From positions 73,599,550 to 73,663,549 of the forward strand of contig OW240924.1 in NCBI GenBank assembly GCA_933207985.1: a DNA stretch of 64,000 nucleotides, written 5' to 3'. The notes beneath the pieces are model-generated. The model made no database searches. It was not told the origin of the DNA and saw only the letters and a list, made by a program, of their open reading frames with translations. The position numbers and the translations under genes were made by a program. This document shows, piece after piece, positions 45,557 through 57,525 of this stretch. Every line of letters begins with the position of its first letter. Within the stretch, counting starts at the first letter, position 1. The stretch comes from Pelobates cultripes. Taxonomy: Eukaryota; Chordata; Amphibia; Anura; Pelobatidae.

Positions 45557-47341
45557 ATTAATTCCCTATATTTAACAAATAAAGGTTTGAAAAGTAAAGT
45601 TAAAAGTTGTTAAATGCACCTGGCAGTAAACAGAGATAAAGCACACAGAGAAGATGAGAAATAAAGCAATGTTGTTATTTCTCCTCCTCATTTGCAATTT
45701 GTGCCTTAGCTGTGCCTACAGTGAACTGGCTTATGATGCCATTTTAGATTAAAAAAAAAAAAAAACAGAGCTCCAAACACAACAACCCCTCCTCCCCCCA
45801 AAAAAAACCAAACAAACAGGTCAACGTAAGTTATAGGTGAGTTTCATTGTTTTATTCAGTGGTATAAATTCTAGAGATATATAAGGTACGATCGATCACA
45901 GTTAAATTTTAAAAATGATTGACATTACAACTTTTGGCTCTCATAGGGGATTGGCCTTGAAAGCCTTTATTACTCTTTCACAGGCCACACAATACAAGCA
46001 TGGATATGTACCATTCTTCGCATAATTCTAGAAAGGTGTTTTCTCCGTCATTCTGTTATATTCGGACTTCACAGACAAATCTTACATTATTAATATGCGA
46101 CAGGACTGGTGAGAGAGAACCATTCACTATTTCATTGTCATGATTTCCTTCCCGAGGGCAAAAAGGTGACAATTTGAATGCATTTCGCAATCAAATGTAA
46201 AAAATTACATAGGAAATACCATTATGTACATCTTTTCCCAGGAATTCCTGATGTAGATAAAATGTGCCGAATGCCATCTATATTTATTGATTGAGCGAGG
46301 AATCTATTATTTATGTCCAATAGCCTTGTTTTTCTTAGGCGCCATTCAAAATGGCAAATTCGCAATGAAATAGCTATGGAATTCACTATATTTGGAATTG
46401 GGGAAAACAGAGCAAGATATAGTAAATTTTAGATAAATTTGACGGAACTGGAATAACAGCTAAGTTAGAGATTTTTCTTAAATTTTCTTTAGGTCAACTA
46501 CTTTAGCTGTAAATGCACAAATCTCTACTCCGTTTTCAGGTTTCCCAGTTTATTAATAATAACACGATTGTTGTGAGTAGAGGTCCACATCTTAATGTCA
46601 TAGCGCAACGTGTGCAGACTTGTTGTGTGGCGTAGGAAGGATATCCTGTGCTAGCAGACAGAATTTTGTGAATTTCTGAAAACAATGTTCACTTTTGAAT
46701 TTCAAGCATAATTCTAAATCCTTACAACAATACTTTTTTTTTTTTTAAATCTTTTTCTTTTTATATCCAGATATTACTTTTTAAATTTCTAAAAATATCT
46801 TATAGAATGCTGTCAAAGAATTTCATTTCCTTTCTAGCAACATTGCTAAAAAATAAAGCACTAGTGAACATTATGCAGCTGGCCCTTTTCTGGCAACTGA
46901 CATGATACGTTTTATAATATGAAATGGGAAAAAAAAATAATAGATATTGGGGGTTGGGGGCTTGAAAATAAGTATCTCATCAGTACCCTGCTCATGTTCA
47001 CAAGGCCGGGGCAGGCGTGTGCCCTGACTTGATTGTAATTGTCTGAATCTGTTCCTGCTGCTTGGGAGTCTGTACTAATCTGTAATAAAACCGCAAGAAT
47101 GGGGGAGGTGTTAATCATCTGAGAAATGACACTGCTTGGGGACCTAGTTAAGTAGAAAAAAAAAAGTTGGGTGTGTGGGCCAGTAGATTTTTTTTTTTTT
47201 TTTTAATTTTTTTTTTTATATAGTAAAATGGCATGTAGTGTGTGTGTGTGTGTATAAATATATATGTATATATATATTTAAAAAAAAAAAATTTTTTACA
47301 TTCTTTAAATGTATTTATTTTAATTTTATTTATTTAGAGAG
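45557..47341. other. Unassigned AT-rich sequence with homopolymer runs
   Basis: Long A and T runs at 45749-45764, 46735-46746 and 47188-47216. A (TG)n-TATATA tract lies at 47238-47278. No element ends or exons are recognised. Confidence 0.4.
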
Positions 47342-49022
47342 GACTCTAAAGTTTTTTTTTTTTTTTCATTCTTTATTTTATTTGTGCAAGGGTTCAACAC
47401 ATCATGCTTACAATGCTACAACAGCAAGGGTAAACAGTTATATAGACATCGTGTTACAGTAGTCAGGCATTAGAGGTTACTGCAAATTTTTATGTATAAT
47501 TGTCGCTTAGTAGTTTTTCAGTTCAGCTTATTGGAAAAAGTGTGGTACAAGGTTGGATCAAACATGACAACATGAAACAATGGGAGATTAATGCTATAGA
47601 TTAAGTTAAAACGTTGCTTCTCTATCGTTCAATGCTAGCACGGCTAGGGTGAATAGACAGTTCAGCTAGTGGTTACATTAACTATGCCTGAACTGCTGCA
47701 GCTTATTTCAATATATAATGAAAGTCGTGGTGCTTCAGGCTACAGCACGTTTATAACCTGGTCGGGCTGCGCGGCCATTATACAATACAGTATGCTGGGT
47801 CTATCCTATTAGTAAATGTAAGGGTCACAGACACGGACCAAAACAAAGCATATAATTGTATTACATTTAATGTAGCCCAGGTAAGTGTTAAGTTATAAGA
47901 GTATGCTGCGGCACCATTACTGTGTCTGTAGTGCTGGCTGTGCAGGGTGAGTGTTCTTCCTGGATAGTGGGGTCTTATACATTACTTTCAGCTGCTGAGA
48001 GTGTCAGTCTCTGCGTTATAGGCAGGGTTGTTGGCCGTGAGCCGTGGATTGCATAAGTCCGAGTTGCTTCACCCGATGCCCGTTCTGGCAGCTTTGCTTG
48101 AGTGGTTGAGTAATGGTCCCTTCCGGGTTTCCTCAACAGTGTGTGGGCTCTCCGCCGGTTTCGTCTCCCCGGATCCAGCCTCACTGCATCTCTATCTGCA
48201 TCACGTTGGGCTTTGTGGTCATCAGTGTGAGGGTTTGTGCTGTGCTGATTGCTGGTTTCCGGGACCGCTTAGTGAGGGATTGGCCGGGTCTTCTTCAGTG
48301 GCGCGGGATCGTAAGTTTCAGCGTTTGAGGGGCCTGGCACCATTTCCCGCTTGATGGAGCTTCGGCTCCTACTCAGTTTGGAGGTCGTTCTGGAGTTGTG
48401 AGGGGGACACCATAGCAGGGTGCGCCGGATGGTCGGACGGATCCACGCCGCCACCTCTCTTATCGCCAGCTGGTAAGATTGTCTCTGGGCTTTGAGCTTT
48501 GCCCAGAGATGGGTGCGCAGCAGGCCTATGAAGTCCCTTGTGTGCTTGGGTGGTTCGATGAGTGGGTGCTTGCTCTTAGGCCGTGGCCGTGCCGCCATCT
48601 TGGCTGTCTTGTAAGCTTTGTGTGGTTGCTGATTTCGCCTCTTGTGCCGGTATGGGCGTGGGGGTAACCGTCCCCAGCGAGGACCGGGATGAACCACGCC
48701 AGTCCATAGGGGGGGTAGCAGGGCTGCGGTGGGCTTCTGCTTAGGAGCGTGGCCCCATGCCGGGGGATCGGCCATCTCCCCCAGTCCTCAGGCTCTGCTC
48801 TGATTTAGGCCTCATGGTCGGTTGGAGATTTTCCGTGGCGTATTGGTGTCGGACATGTATCGGAGTGTTCAGAATGCTTTTCTCCGTTTGGTCCCGATGT
48901 CAATTTGCCGTTAATGCCACTATGTCAGTCGGTAGCCTCACACGTTTGTCCGTTGTTGCAGGACCTCTTAACGTGTGACTGGCCATCTTTGCTGTCAGGC
49001 CCCACCGACTCTAAAGTTTTTT
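47342..49022 (-). mobile_element. 1.65 kb L1-like insertion with 16-bp target duplication
   Basis: GACTCTAAAGTTTTTT occurs at 47342-47357 and again at 49007-49022. Between them, on the minus strand, is a 1649-bp insert: GC-rich 5' part starting GGTGGGGCCTGACAGC, AT-richer 3' part with an AATAAA-type signal and terminal poly(A). In the sense direction the target reads GTGTT/AAAAAA, the TT/AAAA site preferred by L1 endonuclease. It shares 3' words (CAGTAGTCAGRCAT) with the L1 at 53.2-57 kb but has no RT. It is a non-autonomous or internally deleted L1 derivative. Confidence 0.75.
48269..48775 (-). CDS. 168-residue basic, Pro-rich open frame in the L1-like insertion
   Basis: The longest uninterrupted frame outside simple repeats and the one large recombined L1 frame. 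It starts MADPPAWGHAPKQKP about 230 bases from the element 5' end and is rich in Arg, Lys and Pro (RWGRLPPRPYRHKRR). No coiled coil, RRM or CCHC knuckle is visible, so it is not a recognisable L1 ORF1. It may be a truncated ORF1 N-terminus or chance openness in GC-rich DNA. Confidence 0.3.
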   Translation of the reverse strand: MADPPAWGHAPKQKPTAALLPPLWTGVVHPGPRWGRLPPRPYRHKRRNQQPHKAYKTAKMAARPRPKSKHPLIEPPKHTRDFIGLLRTHLWAKLKAQRQSYQLAIREVAAWIRPTIRRTLLWCPPHNSRTTSKLSRSRSSIKREMVPGPSNAETYDPAPLKKTRPIPH

Positions 49023-49354
49023 AACACTCTATTTCCACTGGATTATGGGTTTGACATGCATTTAACACCAGTGAGCTCTTGCAGGTTATTGAAAGAGTTA
49101 ACAAAGTTTGCTTACTTTTTTTTCTGTAAGCTGGTCTGCTGGTGGATATCATGAGACGTGGATGCAGTTTCATTTTTGGTTAGAAAAAAAATCCCTTTTC
49201 GGCAAACGCGACGGGGTTAAGAAAATAATGGCAAACCGTAACACAGGTGTTTCTGAAGTACAATTCCCATTATGTGATAACAGACCTAAGGTTGGCTGTG
49301 CAATATGGAAAATAGTTTTTGAAACATCTGGGGTATCAATTTTGCCATCAGTTT

Positions 49355-49741
49355 GTCAAAGGAACACTATAGTGTAAAGAATACAGAACGGTATTCCTAA
49401 CACTACATTGTCCATCTGCCTTTGTGGCCCTCCTTCCTTTTTTTTCACTTAACGGTTATCATCGCTGAGGGCCCTAATGCGCATGCACAGCAAATGCTGT
49501 GCACGCATTAGGCCTTCCCCATAGGAAAGCACTGAATCAACGCTTTCCTGTGGGATTTTTCAAGATGATATAGTCTGTGAAACTGTAGGAAGCGTCTCTA
49601 GTGGCTTAACCCTGCAGTGTAAACATCACAGTTCCTTTAAAACTAAAATATTCTACATTGCAAGGTTAAGGGGACAGGGACACTGTACTCAGACCACATC
49701 AATGAGATGAAGTGGTCTGGGTGAATGTAGTGTCCGTTTAA
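49355..49741. mobile_element. T2-like MITE, 387 bp, left tip mutated
   Basis: The left tip reads TCAAAGGAACACTATAGTG where TTAAAGG is expected; the right end TGTAGTGTCCGTTTAA ends at 49741. Inner blocks GCGCATGCACAGCAAATGC, AGGAAAGCACTGAATCAACG and GACAGGGACACTGTACTC follow subfamily order. Confidence 0.75.
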
Positions 49742-50351
49742 ATGGTTTCTCCAACCCTTTTTTGATTTTACAAGAATAATGTCCTAATGGCAATATTATG
49801 TCGCACCCCAAACAAAATGTCTTAAAATAAGGTTTACTCACCTTAAGCCAGTGCTGGGCAAAGCTTCCAAGTGCTGCTCGGTGCACCACCATCTGACAAT
49901 ACAGGAACCGCGCTGAGGTCCAATCAAAGGCTTCTGTATGAACGAGGTGGGGAGGGCTACAATCAGTTTGGGAGGGAAGAAGGGGAGACAAGTGTGCGCT
50001 GACGACAAACTTTTTTCATGCACAGAGTTCTTTACTGCTTAAGTTATGTGTGCTGGGGGTGTAACTAGCCCCCGGAACACAAATTAAAAATATCTCTGGA
50101 TCTGCAGTGTTTTTGTGAAGAAACGATGTGTATGTGTGTCTGCGGATGTTGCAAAGTGTTGTGAAAAAATATTGGATAAGCAATCTTGATTAATTGTATC
50201 AGGCAAATCTTATAAATATAGCGATCATAAATCATTCTATTTATCTTATAAATAAAATATCTATATATTGACGAGGGATAGGGTAGTGTACTGAGATAAA
50301 GTGAGTATACAAAAGAGACACTATGATGCAAAATGTATACAATATCTTCCA
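49742..50351. other. No recognised feature
   Basis: Unassigned sequence up to a microsatellite. The 100- and 95-residue minus frames match nothing I know. Confidence 0.4.
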
Positions 50352-50410
50352 TGTGTGTGTGTGTGTGTGTGTATGTGTGTATATAACACTCTATATATAT
50401 ATATACACTC

Positions 50411-50452
<42 letters not shown>

Positions 50453-50466
50453 GATATATATATATT
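50352..50466. repeat. (TG)n-(TA)n-(CA)n compound microsatellite
   Basis: TG repeats, two CTCTATATATATATATAC units and CA repeats form an imperfect palindromic tract. Frames here are artefacts. Confidence 0.95.
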
Positions 50467-51089
50467 GTAGCAGAACCACTGCTTAGTCTGCTTATTTGTG
50501 TGTTTTCTACTTGTTTTTTGTGTGCTGTGCCTTGTTGTCACATTTGGGAGCGTCCATACGAACAGAACCCATTCGTCTCCCGAATGGGGAGCACCCCAGT
50601 GCCCCATTAGAATGTTCACCCCAATTAATTAGAACGTTCACACCAGTAACATAAGTGCGAAACCACTAGGAAAGTGATTGAGTGCTTCCCTAGGTGGCAG
50701 CCATTTTGTATAGACGAAAGCCAACCAGGGGGAGCATTTGTATCCTGAAAGGAGACGCTTCCCTTGCCTGGTGTTCGCACAGGAGCCTCCTGAACGGAGA
50801 CTGGTCGGGAAATGTACTGGTGTGGTGGTTCCTATGGTTGGTGGGGTCACTTTTGAGGCACTAGCTATTTTGGCGGGCTTTCTGTACCTGGGAGACAAAG
50901 AGACTAGGTTCCTTTTCCTGCTCCCAGGTACAGAGGATCCGGGGATAGAAACCCCTATGTATCTGTGTGGAAGACCCCTTGCAAGGGGTTATGCATAAAA
51001 GCCATGTGTGGCATAATACAATTGTGTTGTACTCCCAGAGCTGTGTCTCGCCCAGTTACTGGGGGGAATGGGTGTCTTTACACTGTAAG

Positions 51090-51090
<1 letters not shown>
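50467..51090 (+). mobile_element. LTR-like block with TATA-type promoter word
   Basis: Bounded on both sides by TA microsatellite. Contains GAATGGGGAGCACCCCAGTG, AATTAGAACGTTCACACC, a CCTGGGAG/CTCCCAGG foldback, then AAGACCCCTTGCAAGGGGTT and TGCATAAAAGCC, a plausible TATA box. Similar words occur in the same order at 37710-37770. TG...CA ends and a target duplication are not clear, so solo-LTR status is an inference. Confidence 0.35.

Positions 51091-51137
<47 letters not shown>
51091..51137. repeat. (TA)n microsatellite
   Basis: About 45 bases of TA with one C interruption, between the LTR-like block and the L1 3' end. Confidence 0.9.
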
Positions 51138-51144
51138 CATTTCT

Positions 51145-51795
51145 AGAATGGCACAAATGTTCCCTGGCTCGGCCTCTACATGCTATAGGGGTTGTCATGA
51201 GGAGAGTATGTATCTGCATGCCTGGCGGTCCTTTCCATTACTTAGCCCTCTATCTGAGAACTTGTTTAGTAGATTGTCATCGTTTCTTCAGATACGACTG
51301 GACCTTAATCACTGAATTGGGAGTACTAGCAAGAAACGTAGGTACTCGCATAAGCTGATGTTTAGGGTTTGTGGAAATGTATGCATTGGAAATCTTCTCC
51401 ACCCAGGCTCAAATTTGGTATTTAGCTAGGATGGAAAAACATGTGGCAGCTATCCATAACACTTTTGACCATTTTCTTAAAATTTGTTCCCCCTGGATAA
51501 ATGCTTTTTGCCGCTTGCTTGGCTTCTGACGGGGAGTAGGGTTTGACGGCCTGCGATATGGTGATTTATTTATTTTTTGGTCTCTTCTCTACACCTTCCT
51601 ATTCTAACATCTTCTATTTCTTGTCTCTCCCCTTTGTCCTGCTCTTTTTATAGGAGTAGAGGCAGACAACTCTTTTTGGTTAAAAATTCATGTTAACCTG
51701 TTTTTTGTGAAACTTTGGGTACCTGTTGTATTTTGTTGTATTATTCTTTCCTTACCAAGGTAAACAAAAACAAAACAAAAAAACACAATTGTTAC
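51145..51795 (+). pseudogene. L1-like LINE 3' end (ORF2 C-terminus, 3' UTR, A-rich tail)
   Basis: The + frame from about 51150 gives CYRGCHEESMYLHAWRSFP and LLSPLSENLFSRLSSFLQI, the Cys-His-Trp C-terminal region of L1 ORF2 (C..C...GT..H.WW.CP pattern, degenerate). A T-rich 3' UTR leads to ACAAAAACAAAACAAAAAAA at about 51764-51786, an A-rich tail. The copy is strongly 5' truncated. Confidence 0.6.
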
Positions 51796-51839
51796 TCTGT
51801 CTTGATTGCATGACAAATCTAAAAAAAAAACAAAAAAAA

Positions 51840-52030
51840 AACTTTACTTACCTGTAATCTAGTGGCGAGTTAGCCTCTGGTCTGCAGCATGATATGCTTC
51901 TGATGATGTCATCAGTCTTGAAGACATTTACATCCAATCAAATGCTTCTCATAGAAGAGCATTGTAGGCTTGCTACGATATGCCAATCAATGGCTGTTCT
52001 CAATAGGACTTGATTTAGGGGGCTGATATC
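51840..52030. mobile_element. Probable T2-like MITE fragment
   Basis: ACTTACCTGTAATCTAGTGG, GATGATGTCATCAGTCTTGA and CAATCAAATGCTTCTC echo the interior of the copy at 11806-12165. No ends are present. Confidence 0.35.
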
Positions 52031-53229
52031 CTATTTTCTGGCAAATTCTGTTTTATGTGTTATCGATCACAATTTATATGTGCCAATAATGAATGTGAAA
52101 AACCATATAAAATATTATATAGAAAAGGACAAAAAACATTGATGATCTGGGGACTATTCAGCCATTCATATTTGTTGAGATAATTGTAGACCGTCTTGGG
52201 TATTTTAAATGCTAAGATGTTTGCATTCAGTTCTTGATCAGAAATATGACACCAAAGAAGGAACATGCTTTATACATTAATATGTATGTCCTGTAATTGT
52301 TTAAAAAACTGTTTCAAGCAGACCCCTATAACCTGTTATTAAACCCATTCTTCTTATGAATATGTAGGGATCCCTACCCTCCGAAGCCCAGAGTTCACTG
52401 ATTGCCTATACAAGCTAGTGACAAGTGTTACAAGCGCATCTGATAATTCAAATACATATGAAAATATGATAGAAGATAGAAGAACAGTGGAAACTAATTT
52501 TGCCACATCAATTGAAGGGATATTCCACTGCTCAAATTAAAAAAAATTGATTTATTAGATATACCTTAATGAAAACATGAATGCATTTAATTTTCCTTTT
52601 TTCATTGAAGGTGTATGTAAAAACAGCTTTCATAAGCTGCAGTTCTCTTGTCTGCAGCCTTTGCAAGCCCTCCCCTTCTAGTCCTGCCCAGACTTTCTGT
52701 GGCTGTCCAATCACAGACTTACCAATGCAGCTCAATGAGAAGTCTTTGCAAAGAAGGTGCTCAGAGCAATTGACTGCCACTTGAGTTTAACTCCCCCGAG
52801 CTAAACAACCAGGAAGTGACAAGACCTGTTGTGTGATTGACAGTCAGGGGGGTTGTAACAAGGCTAATTTATAGAAGTGCTAATTTCATTAGAAATCTTA
52901 ATTTTTTTTTGTAAAATGAAAAAAGAGGACACACTCTTCACACATAAATCAATACAAGAAGCTAAGTGTGAGCACAGGATGCATAGCCACCCACTGCACT
53001 GTCCTTCGCTTCTCTGTTGACATTAAACTCAGCACCCCTGCACAGGATGTGTATGATAAAGTAGGGTAAATAACATAAGGTATTCATACTAAAATTGTAT
53101 TCTGCAGTGATTTTACGAGTCTTAAGGTCTAAGAAAATATCACAAGTTCTCTGTCCCTGATCTGATGTTTCATACACATCGTGCTAGTGTTGGATATAAA
53201 TATTACATTAATTATTATTATTTTTTTAT
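52031..53229. other. Unassigned sequence
   Basis: Around 52515-52930 a segment opening GGGATATTCCACTGCTCAA resembles a frog dispersed repeat, but I cannot define its ends. Nothing else is recognised. Confidence 0.35.
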
Positions 53230-53754
53230 GCATTCTGTGTTTATTTGTTTTGTTTCTTTTCTCATAAAAAACAGGGTACAAAGAACCACAGTAACAAAGT
53301 ATGGTGCTTACAATATGCGTCCAGTTATTGCAGAATTCAGTTTGATCATAGAGAGACCAATGGCATTTCAGGGTGTACATTTGGGAGTTGCAGTAGTCAG
53401 ACATAAGGCAGTAGTATTTATCGTTTGACATCTTTGTTTACATATGGGGTAGTCCATACTGTGTTTCTCAAATGGTGTTGGTGGAGCCGTGCCAGCTTGT
53501 TTAATAGCCGGCGTATTCTCTCAATTGGATGAAGCGAAAGAAGTCTGTTGTGTGCAATCCCTCTCTGTCAGGGAGGTCTGCATAGTAAATGGGTTGAGAG
53601 TGTCGGTACAGGTGCATAAGTCTGCAGATGTCACGCACTTTGAAGGAATGGAAGAGCCAGGCTATCAAGCCTGGTGGGAATAACTTGTTGCGGAGGATGG
53701 GAGTCAACAGAGATAGGAATGAGGTTAGCTCGAATTTTAAGTCTCTCCTATAGG

Positions 53755-54300
53755 TCAAGTGAGTGTGTTAAGGCCGGTGTGGTGGTTGGGGGAAGGGCAC
53801 GGTGGATCTTCGAGATCCACATGTACTGGGAGGGGTGCTCCCAAGATGGCATGTTCGAGATCCACCCAGTGTTTTCGTTCTGGTGCTGCGTGCCACTGTT
53901 GTACCTGTGCTAACTGGGCTGCATAGTAGTAATGAGATAAATTTGGTAGTCCTAGTCCCCCCTGAAGCTTAGGGACATACATCGTCGCTCTTTGCACGCA
54001 CTGCTTCCCACCCTTCCAGACTAAACAGTAGATCGCAGATTGCAGTCTTTTAAAGTCTGAGATGCGGATAGGGAGTGTTTGGAAAAGGTAAAGGAAGCGT
54101 GACAGTAAATTCATTTTTATTGTAATGACTCTCCCCAGCCAAGATATGTTGACATGTTGGTCTCCCTGGGCAGTGGTGAGCATTGGGGGTTAGTTCACTG
54201 TGTAGCGTTTAGAGAGGTTGGCCGGTATGTGTATGCCTAAATAGGTGAATGAAGCGGTGGCGATTCTCATTTGTAGTGACTGTCGAAGGGTTAGTAGTTA
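53755..54300 (-). pseudogene. L1 ORF2, segment after the RT
   Basis: An open 142-residue frame (54183-53755) reads NISWLGRVITIKMNLLSRFL, YLFQTLPIRISDFKRLQSAI and PKLQGGLGLPNLSHYYYAAQ. These are the W.GR...K..LLPRFLYLFQ..P and GG.G.P....YY.A blocks of L1. An 8-residue junction from the RT frame is shifted. Confidence 0.8.
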
Positions 54301-54399
54301 TTCGGCATTTAGCGCTATAGGCAGGAGTTCTGACAGGGCCGCATATGTGTCGATGAGGTGAAGTGTAGCTGTTATTGAGTTTGGGAGATTTGTGAGTGT

Positions 54400-55490
54400 G
54401 AGGAGGATATCGTCGGCGTAGGCCAGCACTTTATATTCTGTGCCTCGAATGCGTAGGCCTGTGATGTTCCTAGTGAGGCGGATGCCTTGTGGGAGCAGTT
54501 CCAGTGACAGTGAGAAATGTAGGGGGGGTAGTGGTCAGTCTTGGCGCGTGCCGTTGGCTATGTGGAATGTTGGTGCATCGACATTCGGTAGTAAGAGCCA
54601 TCCGGTTGGTATTGCATATAATTCTGTCAAGATGTTTGTGAAGTCAGTTAGGAACTCCTGGTGCTTGAGCACCTGGAATAGAAAGCAGCGGTCAAATGCC
54701 TTTTTTGCATTTTAAGGAGATTAGGACTGTTGGTAGTTGGTGATGCTGAACGTACCAGATCGAGTCTATGGTCCTTCTGGTATTGTCTGCAGCTTGCCTG
54801 TTTGGAATAAAGCCTACTTGGTCCGGGTGGACCAGTCGTTCGATGTATGGATTTGGTCTACTGGCCAAGGCTTTTGTGATGAGCTTGATATCTGAGTTTA
54901 GTAGGGAAATCGGGTGGTAATGTTCTTGGTCAAGATGGTCTTTGCCAGGTTTGGGAATAAGGTACACATTCACAGCCACCATCTCCCGAGGGGAGGGGTT
55001 CGCCTCTCAACATTGCATTGAACACTTTGCAGAGGTGTGGGAGTAGTTGTTTGCTAAAGGTTTTATAATATAGGGCTGTGAAGCCAGCAAGCCCTGGGCT
55101 TTTGCCCGGTTTGCAAGACTGAAGGGCTATTTTAAGTTCCTCCACCTCTATTTCTGCCGATAGGGCCTCTTTTGCACTGTCCGTTAGTTTGGCTAAGTTG
55201 AGGGGTGCCAAGAAGTCATGAGTACGAGTCTCCCTGTCCGGTATGGTTGCTGCTTGGTTGGGGAAGTGGTTGTAGAGATTGAAATAGTAGTGTACAAATG
55301 CTTGGGCCACGGCACCTGGGTCTTCTGTCACTGTGTCTGAGGACGCACGGATTTGAGATATCTGCCTGATCTTGAGTTTGTATTTAAGGCAGTTTGCTAG
55401 CATTGAGTCGGCCTTGTTGCTTTTTTCGTAGAATTTTTGTTTTGTCCACTTTAGCGCTTTAGAAGTGTCGGCCATGGTTAGGGATTTCAT
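54400..55490 (-). pseudogene. L1 ORF2 reverse transcriptase relic with YADD retained
   Basis: A 186-residue frame (55490-54930) carries SCKPGKSPGLAGFTALYYKT, RT block 0. A second frame (54982-54692) carries VYLIPKPGKD, YHPISLLNSDIKLITKALA and HPDQVGFIPNRQAADNTRR. The frame moves again to reach YKVLAYADDILLTLTNLPNS, with the catalytic YADD intact at 54409-54420. Several frameshifts prevent translation as one protein. Confidence 0.85.
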
Positions 55491-56049
55491 TCAGTCTCAG
55501 ACAGCAGTTAGCTGAGCCATTAGTGTGTCTGTCGGTTGTCGTTTGTGGTGTTCTTCTAGATATTTTAATTCGGTCATGGCGTCTGTGAGCCTTTGCTCTC
55601 TGAGTTTTTTGAGGCTAGGGATATGAGTTGTCCTCTCATTATTGTTTAGTGGACATCCCACACCACATCTATGGAGATGTCTGGCAGAGTATTAATATGG
55701 AAATAGTCTGTAATGCTGGTCTTGAGAGTGTCGACCACCATCTTGTCGTGCAATAGTAGCAGGGTGAGGCACCAAGTCCAGGGACGGGTGATGTCGGGAT
55801 TGCCAGTGTTAATGTGATATCTGCATGGTCTGACCATGAGATATTCCCCATGGTCATCTTAATAAACCAGGGTTGTGTTCTAGGAGATATGAGGAATCTA
55901 TCAATCCTGGATTAGGAATGGTGCGCATGAGAAAAGTAGGTTTAGTCAAGTGTAGAGGGGTGTTGTGCCCTCCACACATCTAGTAGCTGAGTGGCTTCGT
56001 TAAAGCGAGAGAAGAGGCAATCGATTCTTGTGGGGTGTGGAGTGCTACC

Positions 56050-56530
56050 GTCTCAAGATCACCTGTCTACCGCCGGTAACTGGGCAGCGTTGCAATCCCC
56101 GCCGATGGTTAAGTGTGCGTGTTTAAGTGTTGCGAAGTGGGTCTGAAATGTATCCCAGAATGTTTGGTTCGGAAGGGTGGGTGCGTACGGGGAGCAGAAT
56201 GCGAACCGATATGTGCCTATTTTCCCTGTCAGGGTTAGGAATCTGCCCCCCGGGTCAGCGACAGCCGAGAACTCGGTGAGCAGGCAGCTTACACATAAAA
56301 AGGATGGCAGCACCTTTGGATTTGGTGTCTGAGGAGTCTGCTAGGAAGTAGTGTTTAAAGTGTGAATTGACTAGTGGGAAGTGGCGGTAATGCGTGAAGT
56401 TGGTCTCTTGTAGGAATAGGACATCTGCTTCCAAGCGACTAGCCCAGCGTAGAAGGCTGTGTCGTTTTGCAGGTATATTAAGACCTTTTGTGTTTATGGA
56501 AACACATTTTAGTTTTAGTGTCTTAGTAGA
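56050..56530 (-). pseudogene. L1 ORF2 apurinic-type endonuclease relic
   Basis: Minus-strand translation gives CVSINTKGLNIPAKRHSLL and EADVLFLQETNFTHY, with the catalytic-type QET, then KGAAILF. After a frameshift, YRFAFCSPYAPTLPNQTFW and HLTIGGDCNAAQ follow; the usual GGDFN reads GGDCN. The order is that of L1 APE-type endonucleases. Confidence 0.8.
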
Positions 56531-57329
56531 AGGTAAAAATTATTACTTGTTGTGCTGTTTGGTCAGCCCAGGATGGGGGTAACGGGTAGGGGAGGAGGGA
56601 CAGGGGGAGTTGGATGTCGGGACCCCGGGGGGCCACAACCAGGAAGGTTTGAGAGTAAGTAGATTGAGCAGAAAGAGTGGAAGTGAACTGGGATTACAGA
56701 CTATGACCGTTCTCTGTGGGCAGACTACCTCTAGGGGAAACAGAAGGTTGTTCCCTCGAGGTAGGAAACGTAAGAAGTTGGAGTTAGAGGAGCAAAGAGA
56801 GTGTAGGTCGGTGAGGTGTGTGACGGTCCGCTTGTGGACCGCTGAAGTCTGGCTGAAAAGATTTGTGTAACTCCGAAAGTGTATTAAATTATAGGGGTGT
56901 GTGAGTGGGAGGGAGTCTCTGTGGTGGACCTGAGGATTGGAGCCGTAAGTACCGTTTGGTTCAGGGCAGAAGACTAAAAGTTATAATAGCAGGTTTGGAT
57001 GGCTCGCGGGCCTCATCAGTTACGTAGGCATGGTCTGATCACAAAGCAATACTGAGTGCTCCCAATATAGCAAATTATTTTTTGACAATCACATAGATCT
57101 ACATATATCACAGCATAAAGGGCAGCACGTTTGAGGTTAGCTTGCATTTCCTCCCTCCTACCCCCACAGCCCACTAAGTGGTAACCAGGAGGGAAGAAGA
57201 GAGGAAAGAAAAATAAATAAATATTTAGATGAATCGAATAAAAATGGGAAGAAACAAAACACCATATCCACCCCACTGACACATTGATCGAGGAGTTGTT
57301 TCAGGTTGCCAGTGGGTTATGCAGTTTTT

Positions 57330-57525
57330 AAAGTATTTTTTTAAGTGATAGAGGTTAACACAGTGAGGGAGTTTAAGCATGCATGGGATAGGCAAGGCAT
57401 AATGCTATCCTAGACTTAAGATAAGGACAGAGACTAATTAAAAGTATTTTGAAATATTGGGCAGACTAGATGAGCCGAATGGTTCTTATCTGCCGTCACA
57501 TTCTATGTTTCTATGGTTCTAGGTA
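57330..57525 (+). mobile_element. CR1 LINE 3' tail
   Basis: AAGCATGCATGGGATAGGCA, ATGCTATCCTAGACTTAAGA, TTGGGCAGACTAGATGAGCC and CGTCACATTCTATGTTTCTA are the conserved CR1 3' UTR blocks. No RT precedes it, so the copy is severely 5' truncated. A shorter relative is at 35640-35706. Confidence 0.85.

Larger units (their letters stand above)
53230..56980 (-). mobile_element. L1-like LINE, near full ORF2 length, frameshifted
   Basis: On the minus strand the order is endonuclease (about 56530-56050), RT (55490-54400), ORF2 C-terminal part (54300-53755) and 3' UTR (to about 53230). ORF1 is not recognised between 56530 and 56980. Frames are broken many times. The 3' UTR shares words with the insertion at 47.3-49.0 kb. 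The 5' limit and target duplication are not resolved. Confidence 0.75.
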
